Below the pieces are notes generated by a model. The model had not been told where the DNA came from, did no database searches, and saw only the letters and a list, made by a program, of their open reading frames with translations. Positions 17,726 to 26,622 of a stretch of DNA of 58,463 nt are shown in pieces. Position numbers and translations under genes: made by a program. How positions within the stretch are numbered: the stretch's first letter is position 1; each line of letters opens with the position of its first letter. Origin of the DNA: Bdellovibrionales bacterium (GTDB lineage Bacteria; Bdellovibrionota; Bdellovibrionia; Bdellovibrionales; UBA1609). The stretch covers positions 1-58,463 of the forward strand of contig JADZEO010000027.1 of NCBI GenBank assembly GCA_020850475.1, in the 5' to 3' direction.

Positions 17726-18777
17726 CTCGACAGGATTTCGAATTCGTCTGCGGGCCGTAGCTCGTTGCCCTTTTTGGCGATTGTTTCGTCAATTCGAATC
17801 AACGAACCTCGTGGGATCAATTGGCCACGGCTGTCCTTTTTTAGCCAAGATAAAAATTCTTTCTCGGTGCTTCGGCAAATAGCTTGTTTGATCTTGCCTT
17901 TTTCGACCTGCGTATCGCCGATGACTCGCGTGAGGCCGGTGATCTTGGCACAAGGTTCGCGCGAGGCCAGCAAATAAGAAAAGGTAAGGCTGCGGTTGTC
18001 GAGCGGAAGGTGTTGCTCAAGTCTCATCATCCACTCGGGTCGATCAAAAAGGATGCGATCGTGACACCAATCGGTTTTGGACCAAGCCAGGAGTGGACAG
18101 GAGCCTTGGTGCGTACAAGGCGCCCAAAGGGAAAACCCGTGACTCTGCAACTGGCCCCGCACTTCCATCAACCGGCGGCCCGCCTGTCGAGTGGAAGGCT
18201 CCAGGATCAGGATTTTTTCGTAATCGAAGAGCGGAGGGGGCAGAGTGTCCAACTCGTTTAAGGAGTAACTTAAAACGACAACAGACTGTGAAGAGGGCGG
18301 AGCCGTCAGTTGCCGGCTGTTGACCAGGTTGAGTCGCTGAGTGGAGCGGAACTCTTGGACCCAACTTTCGTAAGCTCGCCGGGCCGCCGGCGAGGCTTCA
18401 ATGGCGCAAATGTCGAGTGATGCCGAATCAGGTATCGTTGAACTCAGCACCAGCTGCGTGGTTCCAACCCCAGCGCCAAAATCGACCACTTCGCGAACGT
18501 CTCGCCAAAAACCCAGCTGCAGTCCCTGCTGAACGACCACCTGTAGACGAAGAAAATTCAGCGGTAAAAAGTAAGCCCAATAGGCCGCACGGTGAGCGGC
18601 CGATTCCCAAACCTCTATTTTGCTCCCAGAATCCTGATAGCGTCTGGAGAGTTCCAAAATTGCGGCGGCCAGGGGCTGCGGTTTAGACTTCGCAAAGCCT
18701 TCGCGTTGAAGGCCCCAATCGATGAGCTTTTCAAGTGAGGCGGGGAGTGTAAAGCGGGGTAGGTCTCGCAGTTTCAT
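17713..18777 (-). CDS. Rsm22-like ribosome-associated methyltransferase-fold protein
   Basis: The ATG at 18777 gives 354 residues. The SAM-fold core is visible as VVDFGAGVGTTQLVL, and the Rsm22-type features are LSYSLNEL, ILILEPSTRQAGRRLMEVR and the segment APCTHQGSCPLL followed by DWCHDR. Cys spacing is CX5C, then CX10C, with a fourth Cys about 50 residues later (REPCAKI). That pattern matches the four-Cys Fe-S site known in mitochondrial METTL17/Rsm22, which helps assemble the small ribosomal subunit. Bacterial members are little studied. It is divergent from mtnA. Confidence 0.75.
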   Translation of the reverse strand: MKLRDLPRFTLPASLEKLIDWGLQREGFAKSKPQPLAAAILELSRRYQDSGSKIEVWESAAHRAAYWAYFLPLNFLRLQVVVQQGLQLGFWRDVREVVDFGAGVGTTQLVLSSTIPDSASLDICAIEASPAARRAYESWVQEFRSTQRLNLVNSRQLTAPPSSQSVVVLSYSLNELDTLPPPLFDYEKILILEPSTRQAGRRLMEVRGQLQSHGFSLWAPCTHQGSCPLLAWSKTDWCHDRILFDRPEWMMRLEQHLPLDNRSLTFSYLLASREPCAKITGLTRVIGDTQVEKGKIKQAICRSTEKEFLSWLKKDSRGQLIPRGSLIRIDETIAKKGNELRPADEFEILSSHSQ

Positions 18778-18869
18778 TGCGTCCAAAACTATGACACGTA
18801 AAATCGAGGGCGTCCATCTTGACTCGCCTTGTGACCCTAGGCCACACTGGCTGCGGAGAAAAAATTTCC

Positions 18870-19898
18870 ATGAAAGACCTGAATTCCCTCGGTTTGCGCT
18901 ATAGCGGCGGATTGCTGCAAGTTCTTGATCAACAAAAACTTCCCAACCAAGAGGAGTGGATCACCTGCCGCCACCCCGGCGACATGATTGAGTGCATTCG
19001 GCACTTGAAAGTGCGCGGCGCTCCCTTGATCGGAGTTGCGGCCGCTTTGAGTTTAGCTCAATTGGCAGAATCGGGGGCCAGCGAGGCGCAGTTCCTGCGA
19101 GCAGCCGCTGAGCTGCGCGACTCAAGACCCACGGCTGTCAACTTGATGGCAGCCATCGATCGGATGACGGAACTGGGTCTACGCGGCTACCATCAAGAGG
19201 TCATTGTCCAAATGGCCGAGTTGATTTTTGACGAGGATGTCGAACTCTGTTCCCAGATGGCGAAGAACGGAATGGCCGTGATCAGTGACGGCGACTCCGT
19301 CCTGACCCATTGTAACACCGGCGGATTGGCCACCGTCGGAGTTGGCACCGCTCTTGGAGTGATTCGCGCAGCCTTCGAGTCAGGTAAACGTATTCATGTC
19401 TATGTGGATGAAACCCGCCCCTTGCTCCAGGGTGGACGATTAACCACTTGGGAACTTGATCAGCTGGGCATCCCCTATACGTTGATTTGCGACAATATGG
19501 CCGCCTCTCTCATGGCTGCCGGCAAAATTCAAAAAGCCATTGTGGGATCCGATCGCATCGCTGCCAATGGTGACTTCGCAAACAAGGTTGGCACCTATGG
19601 AGTGGCGGTGCTCTGCCACCATCATCAAATTCCTTTTTATGTTGCGGCTCCCTACACGACGGTCGATGCCCACTGTCCAACAGGACGGGAAATTCCAATT
19701 GAAGAACGAAGTGCAGCCGAAGTGCGAGGGGTGATGGGTTCTTTTGGCGCGGTTCAATGGGCGCCTGGCGAGTGCGAGGTTTTTAATCCCTCCTTTGATG
19801 TCACTCCGGCCCAACTGGTCACGGGTTGGATTCTTGATTGTGGATTGTATGGTCAGCGCGAAATCAAGAGCGGAATTCTTCGGCGCTTGGGTAAGTGA
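18870..19898 (+). CDS. mtnA: S-methyl-5-thioribose-1-phosphate isomerase
   Basis: The 342-residue enzyme isomerises methylthioribose-1-phosphate to methylthioribulose-1-phosphate in methionine salvage. Motifs are RGAPLIGVAAALSL, the THCNTGGLATVG loop with the catalytic Cys, VDETRPLLQGGRLT, and GSDRIAANGDFANKVGTY with the catalytic Asp. The ATG at 18870 is chosen because MtnA proteins start close to this sequence. The stop lies 32 bases before the mtnP ATG, and an alternative mtnP GTG overlaps the stop, so the two are co-transcribed. Later salvage genes are not in the window. Confidence 0.92.
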   Translation: MKDLNSLGLRYSGGLLQVLDQQKLPNQEEWITCRHPGDMIECIRHLKVRGAPLIGVAAALSLAQLAESGASEAQFLRAAAELRDSRPTAVNLMAAIDRMTELGLRGYHQEVIVQMAELIFDEDVELCSQMAKNGMAVISDGDSVLTHCNTGGLATVGVGTALGVIRAAFESGKRIHVYVDETRPLLQGGRLTTWELDQLGIPYTLICDNMAASLMAAGKIQKAIVGSDRIAANGDFANKVGTYGVAVLCHHHQIPFYVAAPYTTVDAHCPTGREIPIEERSAAEVRGVMGSFGAVQWAPGECEVFNPSFDVTPAQLVTGWILDCGLYGQREIKSGILRRLGK

Positions 19899-19930
19899 GC
19901 AAAAGACTTTTTGGCGAGCGGAGCAACAGT

Positions 19931-20788
19931 ATGTGGGCAATCATCGGCGGATCTGGGTTTGAAAAGTTTGACGCGTTTAAGACGGTCGCCCCTCTAGAGC
20001 GGTCGACCCCTTTTGGTTTGGCCTCAAGCGGAATCAAGACCGTTCAAATTGGTGAACACCGATGCTTGTTTGTGTCTCGGCATGGCGAGCACCATGAATT
20101 GCTTCCGAGTGAAGTTAATTACCGCGCCAACATCTTTGCCCTAAAGCAAGCCGGTGCAACCGCCATCATGAGCTTTTCTGCTATCGGCAGTCTGCGCCAG
20201 GAGTACAAACCGGGCGATCTCGTGATCCCACTGCAATACTTAGATCGCACCAAAGGAATGCGGGCCCACACCTTTTGTGGTGATGGAGTGGTTGGCCATG
20301 TGTCACTCGCCAAGCCGGTCTGCTCCTCAATGGTGACACAGGTAATGAATTTGCTTGAGGGCGTCCCATTTGATCGCCACTTCGGACAAACTTATGTCTG
20401 CATTGAAGGTCCCTATTTTTCTACGCGAGCGGAATCAAATTGGTATCGCTCGATGGGTGCGGACATCATCGGGATGACCCATTTTCCCGAGTACGCTCTG
20501 GCTCGCGAGGCAGGATTGCCGTACTTGCCCTGTTGTTTTGTTACCGACTACGACTGCTGGGACGACAGCATCCCACACGTCACCATTGAGGAAGTCATTC
20601 AGACCATGCGGCAAAACAACACCAAGGCTTTTGAAGTCGCCAAACGGGTTCTCGCCACGGGTGCTAGTTTGTATCGAGGCTGCGATTGTTCAGCGCAAGG
20701 TTTAAAGTCCGGTCTGATGACTCCGCCCGAAGCGATTCCGCCGCAACATCGCCAATGGCTCAAGACCTTGGTGGCGACCTCGGTTTAG
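19931..20788 (+). CDS. mtnP: S-methyl-5'-thioadenosine phosphorylase
   Basis: The 285-residue protein splits methylthioadenosine (a by-product of polyamine and other SAM-dependent pathways) into adenine and methylthioribose-1-phosphate, the substrate of MtnA encoded just upstream. Features are MWAIIGGSGFEKF at the start, FVSRHGEHHELLPSEVNYRAN, the substrate site GPYFSTRAES and IIGMTHFPEYALARE. MTAP proteins typically begin MxxIGIIGGSG, so the ATG at 19931 fits better than the GTG at 19895. Purine nucleoside phosphorylase is an alternative, but the mtnA neighbour favours MTAP. Confidence 0.9.
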   Translation: MWAIIGGSGFEKFDAFKTVAPLERSTPFGLASSGIKTVQIGEHRCLFVSRHGEHHELLPSEVNYRANIFALKQAGATAIMSFSAIGSLRQEYKPGDLVIPLQYLDRTKGMRAHTFCGDGVVGHVSLAKPVCSSMVTQVMNLLEGVPFDRHFGQTYVCIEGPYFSTRAESNWYRSMGADIIGMTHFPEYALAREAGLPYLPCCFVTDYDCWDDSIPHVTIEEVIQTMRQNNTKAFEVAKRVLATGASLYRGCDCSAQGLKSGLMTPPEAIPPQHRQWLKTLVATSV

Positions 20789-20950
20789 CCCCGCGATGAG
20801 GGGACCAAAGAGTGGTCTCGCCGTGTAAAGTCGTTTGTCATTTCTACTCGGATGACGGGTTTTCCCGCCGCTATCTGCGAGCTATCGTGCTTCTCCCTGG
20901 CCCAAGGTTTGAACGTAATGCGAAAACGGCAAGACGAACGGCCCTAGGAC

Positions 20951-20978
20951 TGAAGTCCCCAGGCCTAATGTCCGATGT
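20951..20978 (+). promoter_or_regulatory. FliA (sigma-28)-like promoter
   Basis: TGAAGTCC (20951-20958) and TCCGATGT (20971-20978), spaced by 12, resemble the FliA pattern TAAAGTTT-N11-GCCGATAA with about 4-5 matches per box. The same element style with 12-base spacing lies before the PilZ gene at 48471. It sits 20 bases before the Shine-Dalgarno of a 25-codon ORF. The match is suggestive, not decisive. Confidence 0.4.
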
Positions 20979-20998
20979 TAAGGTTATGGGAGGATGAA

Positions 20999-21076
20999 AT
21001 GAAACCGGGTAATCTCATTCGATTTCCAATTAAAAAGCGTCTCGACAAAATTGGCCGCTTTCCCCTTACTCGCTAA
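20999..21076 (+). CDS. Small ORF, 25-residue basic peptide
   Basis: The ORF has a strong site GGGAGGATGAA just before the ATG at 20999 and a TAA at 21074. The peptide is basic and opens MKPGNLIRFP, followed by IKKRLDKIGRFPLTR; it has no signal peptide. A 30-base inverted repeat (GGCC.CAGC / GCTG.GGCC around a T-rich loop) starts right after the stop. A FliA-like promoter lies about 20 bases upstream. I recognise no family. Good ribosome site, plausible promoter and hairpin make it likelier to be real than random, but it could also be part of a regulatory RNA. Confidence 0.45.
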   Translation: MKPGNLIRFPIKKRLDKIGRFPLTR

Positions 21077-21106
21077 GGCCCACAGCCTCGTTTTTTTGCT
21101 GAGGCC
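21077..21106. terminator. Inverted repeat, possible bidirectional terminator
   Basis: GGCC..CAGC and GCTG.GGCC pair around a loop CTCGTTTTTTT. It begins right after the small ORF on the plus strand and lies after the minus-strand small ORF. There is no clean T-tract after the stem on the plus strand, so termination is not certain. Confidence 0.4.
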
Positions 21107-21114
21107 ACCATCCT

Positions 21115-21216
21115 TTAGGCGACGACCTTTCGGACCTCATTGATAGCCCAATACTTGTCCTCACGCGCCTTATCGGCCGCGGGCGCGTCTTCGGCGTGCG
21201 TTAGCTCTACTCGCAT
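21115..21216 (-). CDS. Small ORF, 33-residue charged peptide overlapping a repeat
   Basis: This ORF begins 14 bases after the gcvP stop and would be read from the same transcript. It encodes a charged peptide opening MRVELTHAEDAPAADKARED and continuing KYWAINEVRKVVA. The first 20 codons lie mainly in the repeat shared with 49101-49152, where the same frame encodes a near-identical block (LAELTHAEDEPAADKA). There is no clear Shine-Dalgarno. It may be a true peptide, a remnant of a longer gene, or only repeat sequence that happens to be open. Confidence 0.35.
   Translation of the reverse strand: MRVELTHAEDAPAADKAREDKYWAINEVRKVVA
21157..21208. repeat. Dispersed repeat, partial copy A (52 bp)
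   Basis: This 52-bp stretch matches 49101-49152 in the same orientation with 2 mismatches. It lies just beyond the 3' end of gcvP. Only the central part of the larger element at 49023-49288 is present here. Confidence 0.85.
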
Positions 21217-21229
21217 TTTGTTGCGGGCT

Positions 21230-24103
21230 CTAGGCGTAATCGTCGACGCTGGGGCAATTGCAGACGAGGTTACGGTCACCGTAGGCGTTATCAACGCGAC
21301 TGACTGGCGTCCAAAATTTGTGCTGCTTCACCCAAGGCAAAGGATACACGGCTTGTTGGCGAGTGTAGGGATGATTCCACTCGTCGCCGGTCAGGTGATC
21401 AATCGAATGGGGAGAGTTCTTTAAAAGGTTGTTCTCGCGATCCATCTGACCTTTTTCGATCGCCTTAATTTCTTCGCGAATTTGAATCATGGCTTCGCAA
21501 AAGCGATCAAGCTCAGCGAGAGACTCACTTTCCGTAGGTTCGACCATCAGCGTTCCTGGCACCGGCCAAGACATCGTCGGCGCGTGAAAACCGTAATCCA
21601 TGAGGCGTTTAGCGATGTCATCAACGATGACACCTGAAGTCTCCTTAAACGACTGACAGTCAAGAATGCATTCGTGGGCGACTCGTCCGGCCTTGCCTCG
21701 ATAGACCACGGGATAAAATTTTTCGAGCTTCGCCGCCACATAGTTGGCGTTGAGGATCGCCACCTTGGTGGCCTCTTCGAGACCTTGGCGACCCATCATC
21801 GTAACGTAGGCCCATGAGATAGGGAGAATGGAAGCACTTCCCCAGGGGCCCGCCGACACCGCGGAAATCCCCGTGCTCGGACCCGCCGTCGGTTGTTGTC
21901 CGTGGCCGGGAAGAAAATTCTTGAGATGAGACGCGACACCAATCGGCCCAACTCCCGGACCGCCACCACCGTGAGGAATGCAAAAAGTTTTGTGGAGGTT
22001 CAGGTGACTTACATCTGCGCCGATATCGGCTGGGCGGCTGAGTCCCACCATCGCATTAAAGTTGGCGCCATCCATATAAACTTGTCCACCGTGTTGGTGA
22101 ACGACTTTACAAATCTGGATGATGTCTTCTTCAAACACCCCATGGGTTGAGGGATAGGTGACCATCAGAGCCGCAAGGTTACTGCCGTGTTCAGCGGCCT
22201 TGGTCTCGAGATCTTTGACGTCAATGTTGCCCTGTGAATCGCACTCAACTCCAACGACCTTTAAGCCAGCAAGGGCAGCACTCGCCGGATTCGTGCCATG
22301 AGCAGAGCGAGGAATGAGGCAGATGTCGCGGTGAGCCTGGCCGCGCGACTCGTGATACTTACGAATGACGAGCAGCCCGGCATATTCCCCCTGCGAACCG
22401 GCATTGGGCTGAAACGAAAATCCGGCAAAACCCGTCAACTGGCACAGCCAATGATTCAAATCGCCAATCATCTCGACGTATCCTTGGGCCTGCTCCATGG
22501 GGACCAACGGATGGAGGCCCGCAAACTCGGGCCAGGTCACCGGGATCATTTCCGTGACAGCATTGAGCTTCATCGTGCAGGAACCTAGCGGGATCATGGC
22601 ATTCGCCAACGTGAGATCTTTACCCTCTAATCGGTGAATGTAACGTAACATTTCTGTTTCGGAGTGATAGGAATTAAAGGTCGGATGAGTCAGGAAGGCG
22701 GTCGAGCGGTTAAGCGCACCGAAATCGCCAGATAGTTTTTGTCCTAGCTCCGTGGCACCAGTGAAGGACTTCCCCGCAAAAGCACTCAGTACATCGTCAA
22801 CATCAGTAAAGGTTTTGGTTTCATCAAATGACAAACCAATTCGTTGTCCGCCCAGATCGGCAAAATTCATTTCGCGCTTGCGGGCAGCTTCCAAGATGGC
22901 GGTCTTTTTGCCAGCCGGAACTTCGACGGTCAGAGTGTCAAAAAAGACCTTGTGACTGAGGTTAAAGCCGAGTTGCTCAAGACCTAATGCCGCGGTCTTG
23001 GCGAGAAGATGGATTTGTCGGGCAATTTTACGAACGCCCTCCGGTCCGTGGTAAACGGCGTACATCGAGGCCATCACGGCCAGGAGCACCTGGGCCGTAC
23101 AAATGTTACTGGTCGCCTTTTCACGTCGGATATGTTGTTCGCGGGTCTGCAAGGTGAGCCGCAAAGCTGGATTGCCGTGGGCATCTTTGGAGACCCCGAT
23201 AATGCGACCGGGGAGTGAACGTACATAGGCCTCTTTCACGGACATAAAGGCCGCGTGGGGTCCGCCAAAACCCATGGGGACTCCGAACCGCTGACTCGAT
23301 CCGACCACCACATCAGCCCCCATTTCGCCCGGAGGTTTGAGCAGGCTCAGCGCCATCAAATCACTTCCCACGACCACTAAGGAATTCTTGGCTTGGGCCT
23401 GATGGATCAAGGGCGCGAGGTCGCGCACGCGCCCACTCGCTGCTGGATATTGCAAGTAAACTGCAAAAGGGGATTCGCTTAAATCATAGCTGTCGACATC
23501 GACGACTCGAACTTCTATTCCCAAATGATTGGCGCGGGTGCGCACCACTTCGATGGTCGCCGGAAAAGTGTCTTGATCGACAACAAACACATGGGATTTC
23601 GTCTTGCGATTGACCGAACGACAAAGGGCCATCGCCTCGGCGGCCGCCGTGCCTTCATCAAGCAGGGAGGCGTTGGCAATCGGCAAGCCAGTGAGGTCAG
23701 CCACCATCGTTTGGAAATTCAGCAAGGCTTCCATTCGTCCTTGCGAAATCTCGGCCTGATAAGGCGTATAGGCTGTATACCAGCTGGGGTTTTCCAAGAT
23801 GTTTCGCAGAATCACCGACGGCGTGTTGCAGTCATAATAGCCTTGACCGATGAATGACCGAAAGAGCTTGTTCTTGGCCGCCGTCTGACGGGCTTTGCTC
23901 AGGAATTCTGTTTCGCTGAGGCCCTCTGGCAAATCCAACTGACCTTTGAGGCGAATGGCCGCTGGCATTGCTTCACTCATGAGGCCATCGAGGCTGGTGA
24001 GTCCCAGACTCTTGAGCATCCTCCGCTGGTCGTCAGGGCTGGGGCCCACGTGACGACGAACAAACGGAGTGGAAGAGGCGGGAGAACTAGACATGCCAGC
24101 CAT
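21230..24103 (-). CDS. gcvP: Glycine dehydrogenase (decarboxylating), P protein
   Basis: The 957-residue single-chain P protein decarboxylates glycine and passes the aminomethyl group to lipoyl-GcvH. It has the full two-half arrangement: N-terminal [38 protein letters not shown], then in the C-half the PLP-lysine motif [18 protein letters not shown]. Length equals that of E. coli GcvP. The start could be the ATG at 24103 (GGGG seven bases upstream) or nine bases downstream. gcvT, gcvH and lpd are not in the window, so the rest of the cleavage system must be elsewhere. A small ORF follows it. Confidence 0.96.
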   Translation of the reverse strand: MAGMSSSPASSTPFVRRHVGPSPDDQRRMLKSLGLTSLDGLMSEAMPAAIRLKGQLDLPEGLSETEFLSKARQTAAKNKLFRSFIGQGYYDCNTPSVILRNILENPSWYTAYTPYQAEISQGRMEALLNFQTMVADLTGLPIANASLLDEGTAAAEAMALCRSVNRKTKSHVFVVDQDTFPATIEVVRTRANHLGIEVRVVDVDSYDLSESPFAVYLQYPAASGRVRDLAPLIHQAQAKNSLVVVGSDLMALSLLKPPGEMGADVVVGSSQRFGVPMGFGGPHAAFMSVKEAYVRSLPGRIIGVSKDAHGNPALRLTLQTREQHIRREKATSNICTAQVLLAVMASMYAVYHGPEGVRKIARQIHLLAKTAALGLEQLGFNLSHKVFFDTLTVEVPAGKKTAILEAARKREMNFADLGGQRIGLSFDETKTFTDVDDVLSAFAGKSFTGATELGQKLSGDFGALNRSTAFLTHPTFNSYHSETEMLRYIHRLEGKDLTLANAMIPLGSCTMKLNAVTEMIPVTWPEFAGLHPLVPMEQAQGYVEMIGDLNHWLCQLTGFAGFSFQPNAGSQGEYAGLLVIRKYHESRGQAHRDICLIPRSAHGTNPASAALAGLKVVGVECDSQGNIDVKDLETKAAEHGSNLAALMVTYPSTHGVFEEDIIQICKVVHQHGGQVYMDGANFNAMVGLSRPADIGADVSHLNLHKTFCIPHGGGGPGVGPIGVASHLKNFLPGHGQQPTAGPSTGISAVSAGPWGSASILPISWAYVTMMGRQGLEEATKVAILNANYVAAKLEKFYPVVYRGKAGRVAHECILDCQSFKETSGVIVDDIAKRLMDYGFHAPTMSWPVPGTLMVEPTESESLAELDRFCEAMIQIREEIKAIEKGQMDRENNLLKNSPHSIDHLTGDEWNHPYTRQQAVYPLPWVKQHKFWTPVSRVDNAYGDRNLVCNCPSVDDYA

Positions 24104-24139
24104 TGGCGAACCCCAGAGTGAGTAGAGTTGAGAAGATCC

Positions 24140-24589
24140 TTAAGCCTTTTTCGTCGTCTTTTTGGTCGTGCCCGCGCCGGCCGCCTTTTTGGTCGTCTTC
24201 TTGGCGGTTTTCTTGGTGACCTTCTTCTTCAAGTTGGCCTTCAGTTTCGCGGAAGCGGTTGAGATCTTCTTTTGCTGAGCCGAGGCGGTCTTCTTGGCGG
24301 TGTCAATGTTCTTAAGCACATCCGTCTTGGTCTTCTTGAGAGTCCTGAGAGCTCGATTAAACTCACGATCCAGCTGCTTTTGCGCTTTTGAAACCGACTG
24401 CAGCCATACCGCATAGCGGGTTTCCAAGTCCTTGAGGCGTCGTTGAGCAGAGGGACTCAGCTTAGTCTGAAGATCGAGTCCGCGAACCTCATTGGCGATT
24501 TTGCGGATTTCGCCCTTTACATAGTTGAGATCACTGAGTTTACGGATTTCCTGCTTCACTTTTTCCATATTGAGTTCAAAGTTTGGCAC
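24140..24589 (-). CDS. Lysine-rich histone-H1-like protein
   Basis: The protein has 149 residues from a GTG start with AAGGAGAAA upstream. The first 110 residues are predicted helical coiled coil (MEKVKQEIRKLSDLNYVKGEI, RRLKDLETRYAVWLQ). The last 50 residues are a tail of Lys, Ala and Thr (KKKVTKKTAKKTTKKA and AGAGTTKKTTKKA), like the C-terminal domains of histone H1 and bacterial AlgP/HctB-like proteins. Such tails bind DNA or RNA non-specifically. It lies 36 bases upstream of gcvP on the same strand. A role in nucleoid compaction is plausible for a predator with an attack phase, but this is inference. Confidence 0.7.
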   Translation of the reverse strand: MPNFELNMEKVKQEIRKLSDLNYVKGEIRKIANEVRGLDLQTKLSPSAQRRLKDLETRYAVWLQSVSKAQKQLDREFNRALRTLKKTKTDVLKNIDTAKKTASAQQKKISTASAKLKANLKKKVTKKTAKKTTKKAAGAGTTKKTTKKA

Positions 24590-24714
24590 GGCTTTCTCCT
24601 TGCTTGAGACGGTTTTTTAACTGCGCATAAAATGGAAACAAACAGAGAGAAAGTCAAGTTAGCAGCTTGATTTGTCTTGTTTTTTACCATACCTGTCCCC
24701 TGAGGAGTGGAAAA

Positions 24715-26067
24715 ATGGATCCGGCGGATCGTGCTCAATTTTTGGGCTCGCAATGGAAATCCTTCGCGAGCTTCAGACGGGACGAGACCTTGACGGTCTC
24801 AGAGCTCATGGCGAGGCTCGACTCCCAGCCGCGCTCCTTCGTCTTGGCGGCAAAAATCGTCGCGGCCGCCCCAGAGCGGGGCTGGCTGGTGGTGGGATGC
24901 CAAGGGCAGACTTGGCGCTTGGTTGCGACTGGGCCGTGGCCTTTGGAAACGCTCCACGACGGTAGGGCCGACGGCCGGCAGATCCTGCGCGAGGGTGATT
25001 CGGTTTGTTTGCACCTCGCTGCTTGCAACTGGTCCGAAGCCACCGAGCACCTATTGCGGGTTCAAATCGACCGAGTTCAGCTCCTCTCACCCGCCCAAGA
25101 TGAATTCGCGTTGGCTCCTGATTATTGGCAGTTTGCTCAGCAGTGGAGTCAGTTCCTGACTGGAGTGCGCCGATTTTTTACTCTCCGCGGGTGCCGCGAG
25201 GTTTGGACCCCAAGTCTGGTGAAGTGCCCAGGTCTCGAGCCAACCCTGGATCCGCTGCCGGTGCAAGTCACCAACCCCAACGGCCAAACCCGTCAGTTTT
25301 TTTTGCCCACGTCGCCTGAGTTGCACCTCAAAAAACTCTTGGCCCAGGGAGCGGGTGACGTTTTTGAAATCAAGGAGTGTTTCCGGGATGGCGAGGTGAC
25401 GGATCACCACCAGCCCGAGTTTTGGATGCTCGAGTGGTATCGGGCCTTTGCGGACCTGTCGATGATTGCCAATGATCTCCAAGAATTGTTAGCCGATCTT
25501 TATCAGCAAGGCCTGTTTCCCTCCCCTGCGGGTCCACTTCGCCAAATGACCATGGCGGAGGTCTTTCAGCGTTGTTTTGACTTTTCGCTCACGCCCACGA
25601 CCACACGGAGTGAGTTGGTTGCCTTGTGCGAGGCGATTCATTTACCTACCAATGCCTCGGACAGCTGGGACGATGTGTTTCATTTGTTGTTTATTGCCAA
25701 AGTTGAGCCCCAGTTGCCGGGATGGGGGCCGGTCTTGATTACCCACTTTCCGCCTTCGCAACGAGCTTTGGCTCGCCTGACGGAAGATGGCTGGGCCGAT
25801 CGCTTTGAGTTTTACTGGCAGGGCTTAGAAATTGCCAATGCCTTCAACGAGCTGAACGATCCGGAGGAGCAGTTGGCCCGCTGTCAGGCGGACAATCAGG
25901 ATCGCTTGCGCCGAGGTAAAGCCGCCCTTCCCATCGACGAGGATTTCATTCAGGCCTTGCGAGCGGGAATGCCACCTTCAGCAGGAGTTGCCTTGGGACT
26001 GGAGCGGTTGTTCATGGCGGCCTTGGGGCTCACCAATATTCGCAAACTCAGAGCTTTTTCATTTTGA
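24715..26067 (+). CDS. epmA: EpmA-like lysyl-tRNA-synthetase paralogue (EF-P modification)
   Basis: The 450-residue protein starts at 24715 after GAGGAG. The class II aaRS catalytic core from about residue 145 to the end resembles EpmA/GenX, which attaches beta-lysine to elongation factor P. Visible motifs are RRFFTLRGCREVWTPSLV, TSPELHLKKLL, FEIKECFRDGEVTDHHQPEFWMLEW (motif 2) and GVALGLERLFMAALG (motif 3). E. coli EpmA has about 325 residues and no N-terminal domain; here about 130 extra residues (WLVVGCQGQTWRLVATGPW, GDSVCLHLAACNW) look like an OB-type domain similar to the anticodon-binding part of LysRS. EF-P and the aminomutase EpmB are not nearby. A divergent full-length LysRS is less likely given length and motif match. 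Confidence 0.75.
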   Translation: MDPADRAQFLGSQWKSFASFRRDETLTVSELMARLDSQPRSFVLAAKIVAAAPERGWLVVGCQGQTWRLVATGPWPLETLHDGRADGRQILREGDSVCLHLAACNWSEATEHLLRVQIDRVQLLSPAQDEFALAPDYWQFAQQWSQFLTGVRRFFTLRGCREVWTPSLVKCPGLEPTLDPLPVQVTNPNGQTRQFFLPTSPELHLKKLLAQGAGDVFEIKECFRDGEVTDHHQPEFWMLEWYRAFADLSMIANDLQELLADLYQQGLFPSPAGPLRQMTMAEVFQRCFDFSLTPTTTRSELVALCEAIHLPTNASDSWDDVFHLLFIAKVEPQLPGWGPVLITHFPPSQRALARLTEDGWADRFEFYWQGLEIANAFNELNDPEEQLARCQADNQDRLRRGKAALPIDEDFIQALRAGMPPSAGVALGLERLFMAALGLTNIRKLRAFSF

Positions 26068-26101
26068 GTGACTCGAGCCGTGAGGCCACTCTCTGAGACG
26101 A

Positions 26102-26386
26102 TTACTTTTTAAAGTTATTGATATCTTCTTTGAGTTCTTTGCCCACTTTGAAAAAGGGCAGCTTTTTTTCATCGACGTTAATCACTTCGCCGGTGCGGGG
26201 GTTACGGCCTTTGTAAGCTCCGTACATGCGATTGACGAATGAACCAAATCCGCGAATTTCGATGCGATCGTTGCGCATCAGCGCTTCCACCATCGAGTCA
26301 AAAATGGTGTTCACCACCGTCTCCGCTTTGACTCGAGTTATTCCGGCTTTCTCGGCGATGACGTTGATTAAATCCGCTTTCGTCAT
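26102..26386 (-). CDS. HU/IHF-family DNA-bending protein
   Basis: The 94-residue protein is a standard member. It shows the N-terminal MTKADLINVIAEKAGITRVKAE helices, the RIEIRGFGSF turn and the GRNPRTGE beta-arm with its intercalating Pro, followed by PFFKVGKELKEDIN. GFGSF and the arm fit both HU and IHF; the R-G-F-G-S-F context leans to IHF-beta. It sits alone, with a 236-bp gap to the glycosyltransferase gene upstream, in which I see no further gene. It shapes the nucleoid and affects many promoters. Confidence 0.93.
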   Translation of the reverse strand: MTKADLINVIAEKAGITRVKAETVVNTIFDSMVEALMRNDRIEIRGFGSFVNRMYGAYKGRNPRTGEVINVDEKKLPFFKVGKELKEDINNFKK

Positions 26387-26622
26387 GTTTTCCCCTCATT
26401 CACAACAGCGCCACTCAATCGCGGCTCAGATGGTTTCGGACCGTACCTCTAACGTATTGAAAGTACTTACGCTTATCGTAATGCGAGACACCTGGATTGG
26501 AAAGGCATTTTGGCAAAAGGGCATATTTTCCCAAGAAAATTAGACTAGTTAGGCATTTTGCTGAGCGGCAAAAGCGAACAATTCGCGAAGGAGGCGGTTT
26601 AAGCTCGGATTTTTACACAATC

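Noticed and set aside
21140-21424. Plus-strand frame running through the repeat and into gcvP
   Set aside because: It is antisense to gcvP, whose motifs are certain, and lacks any domain.
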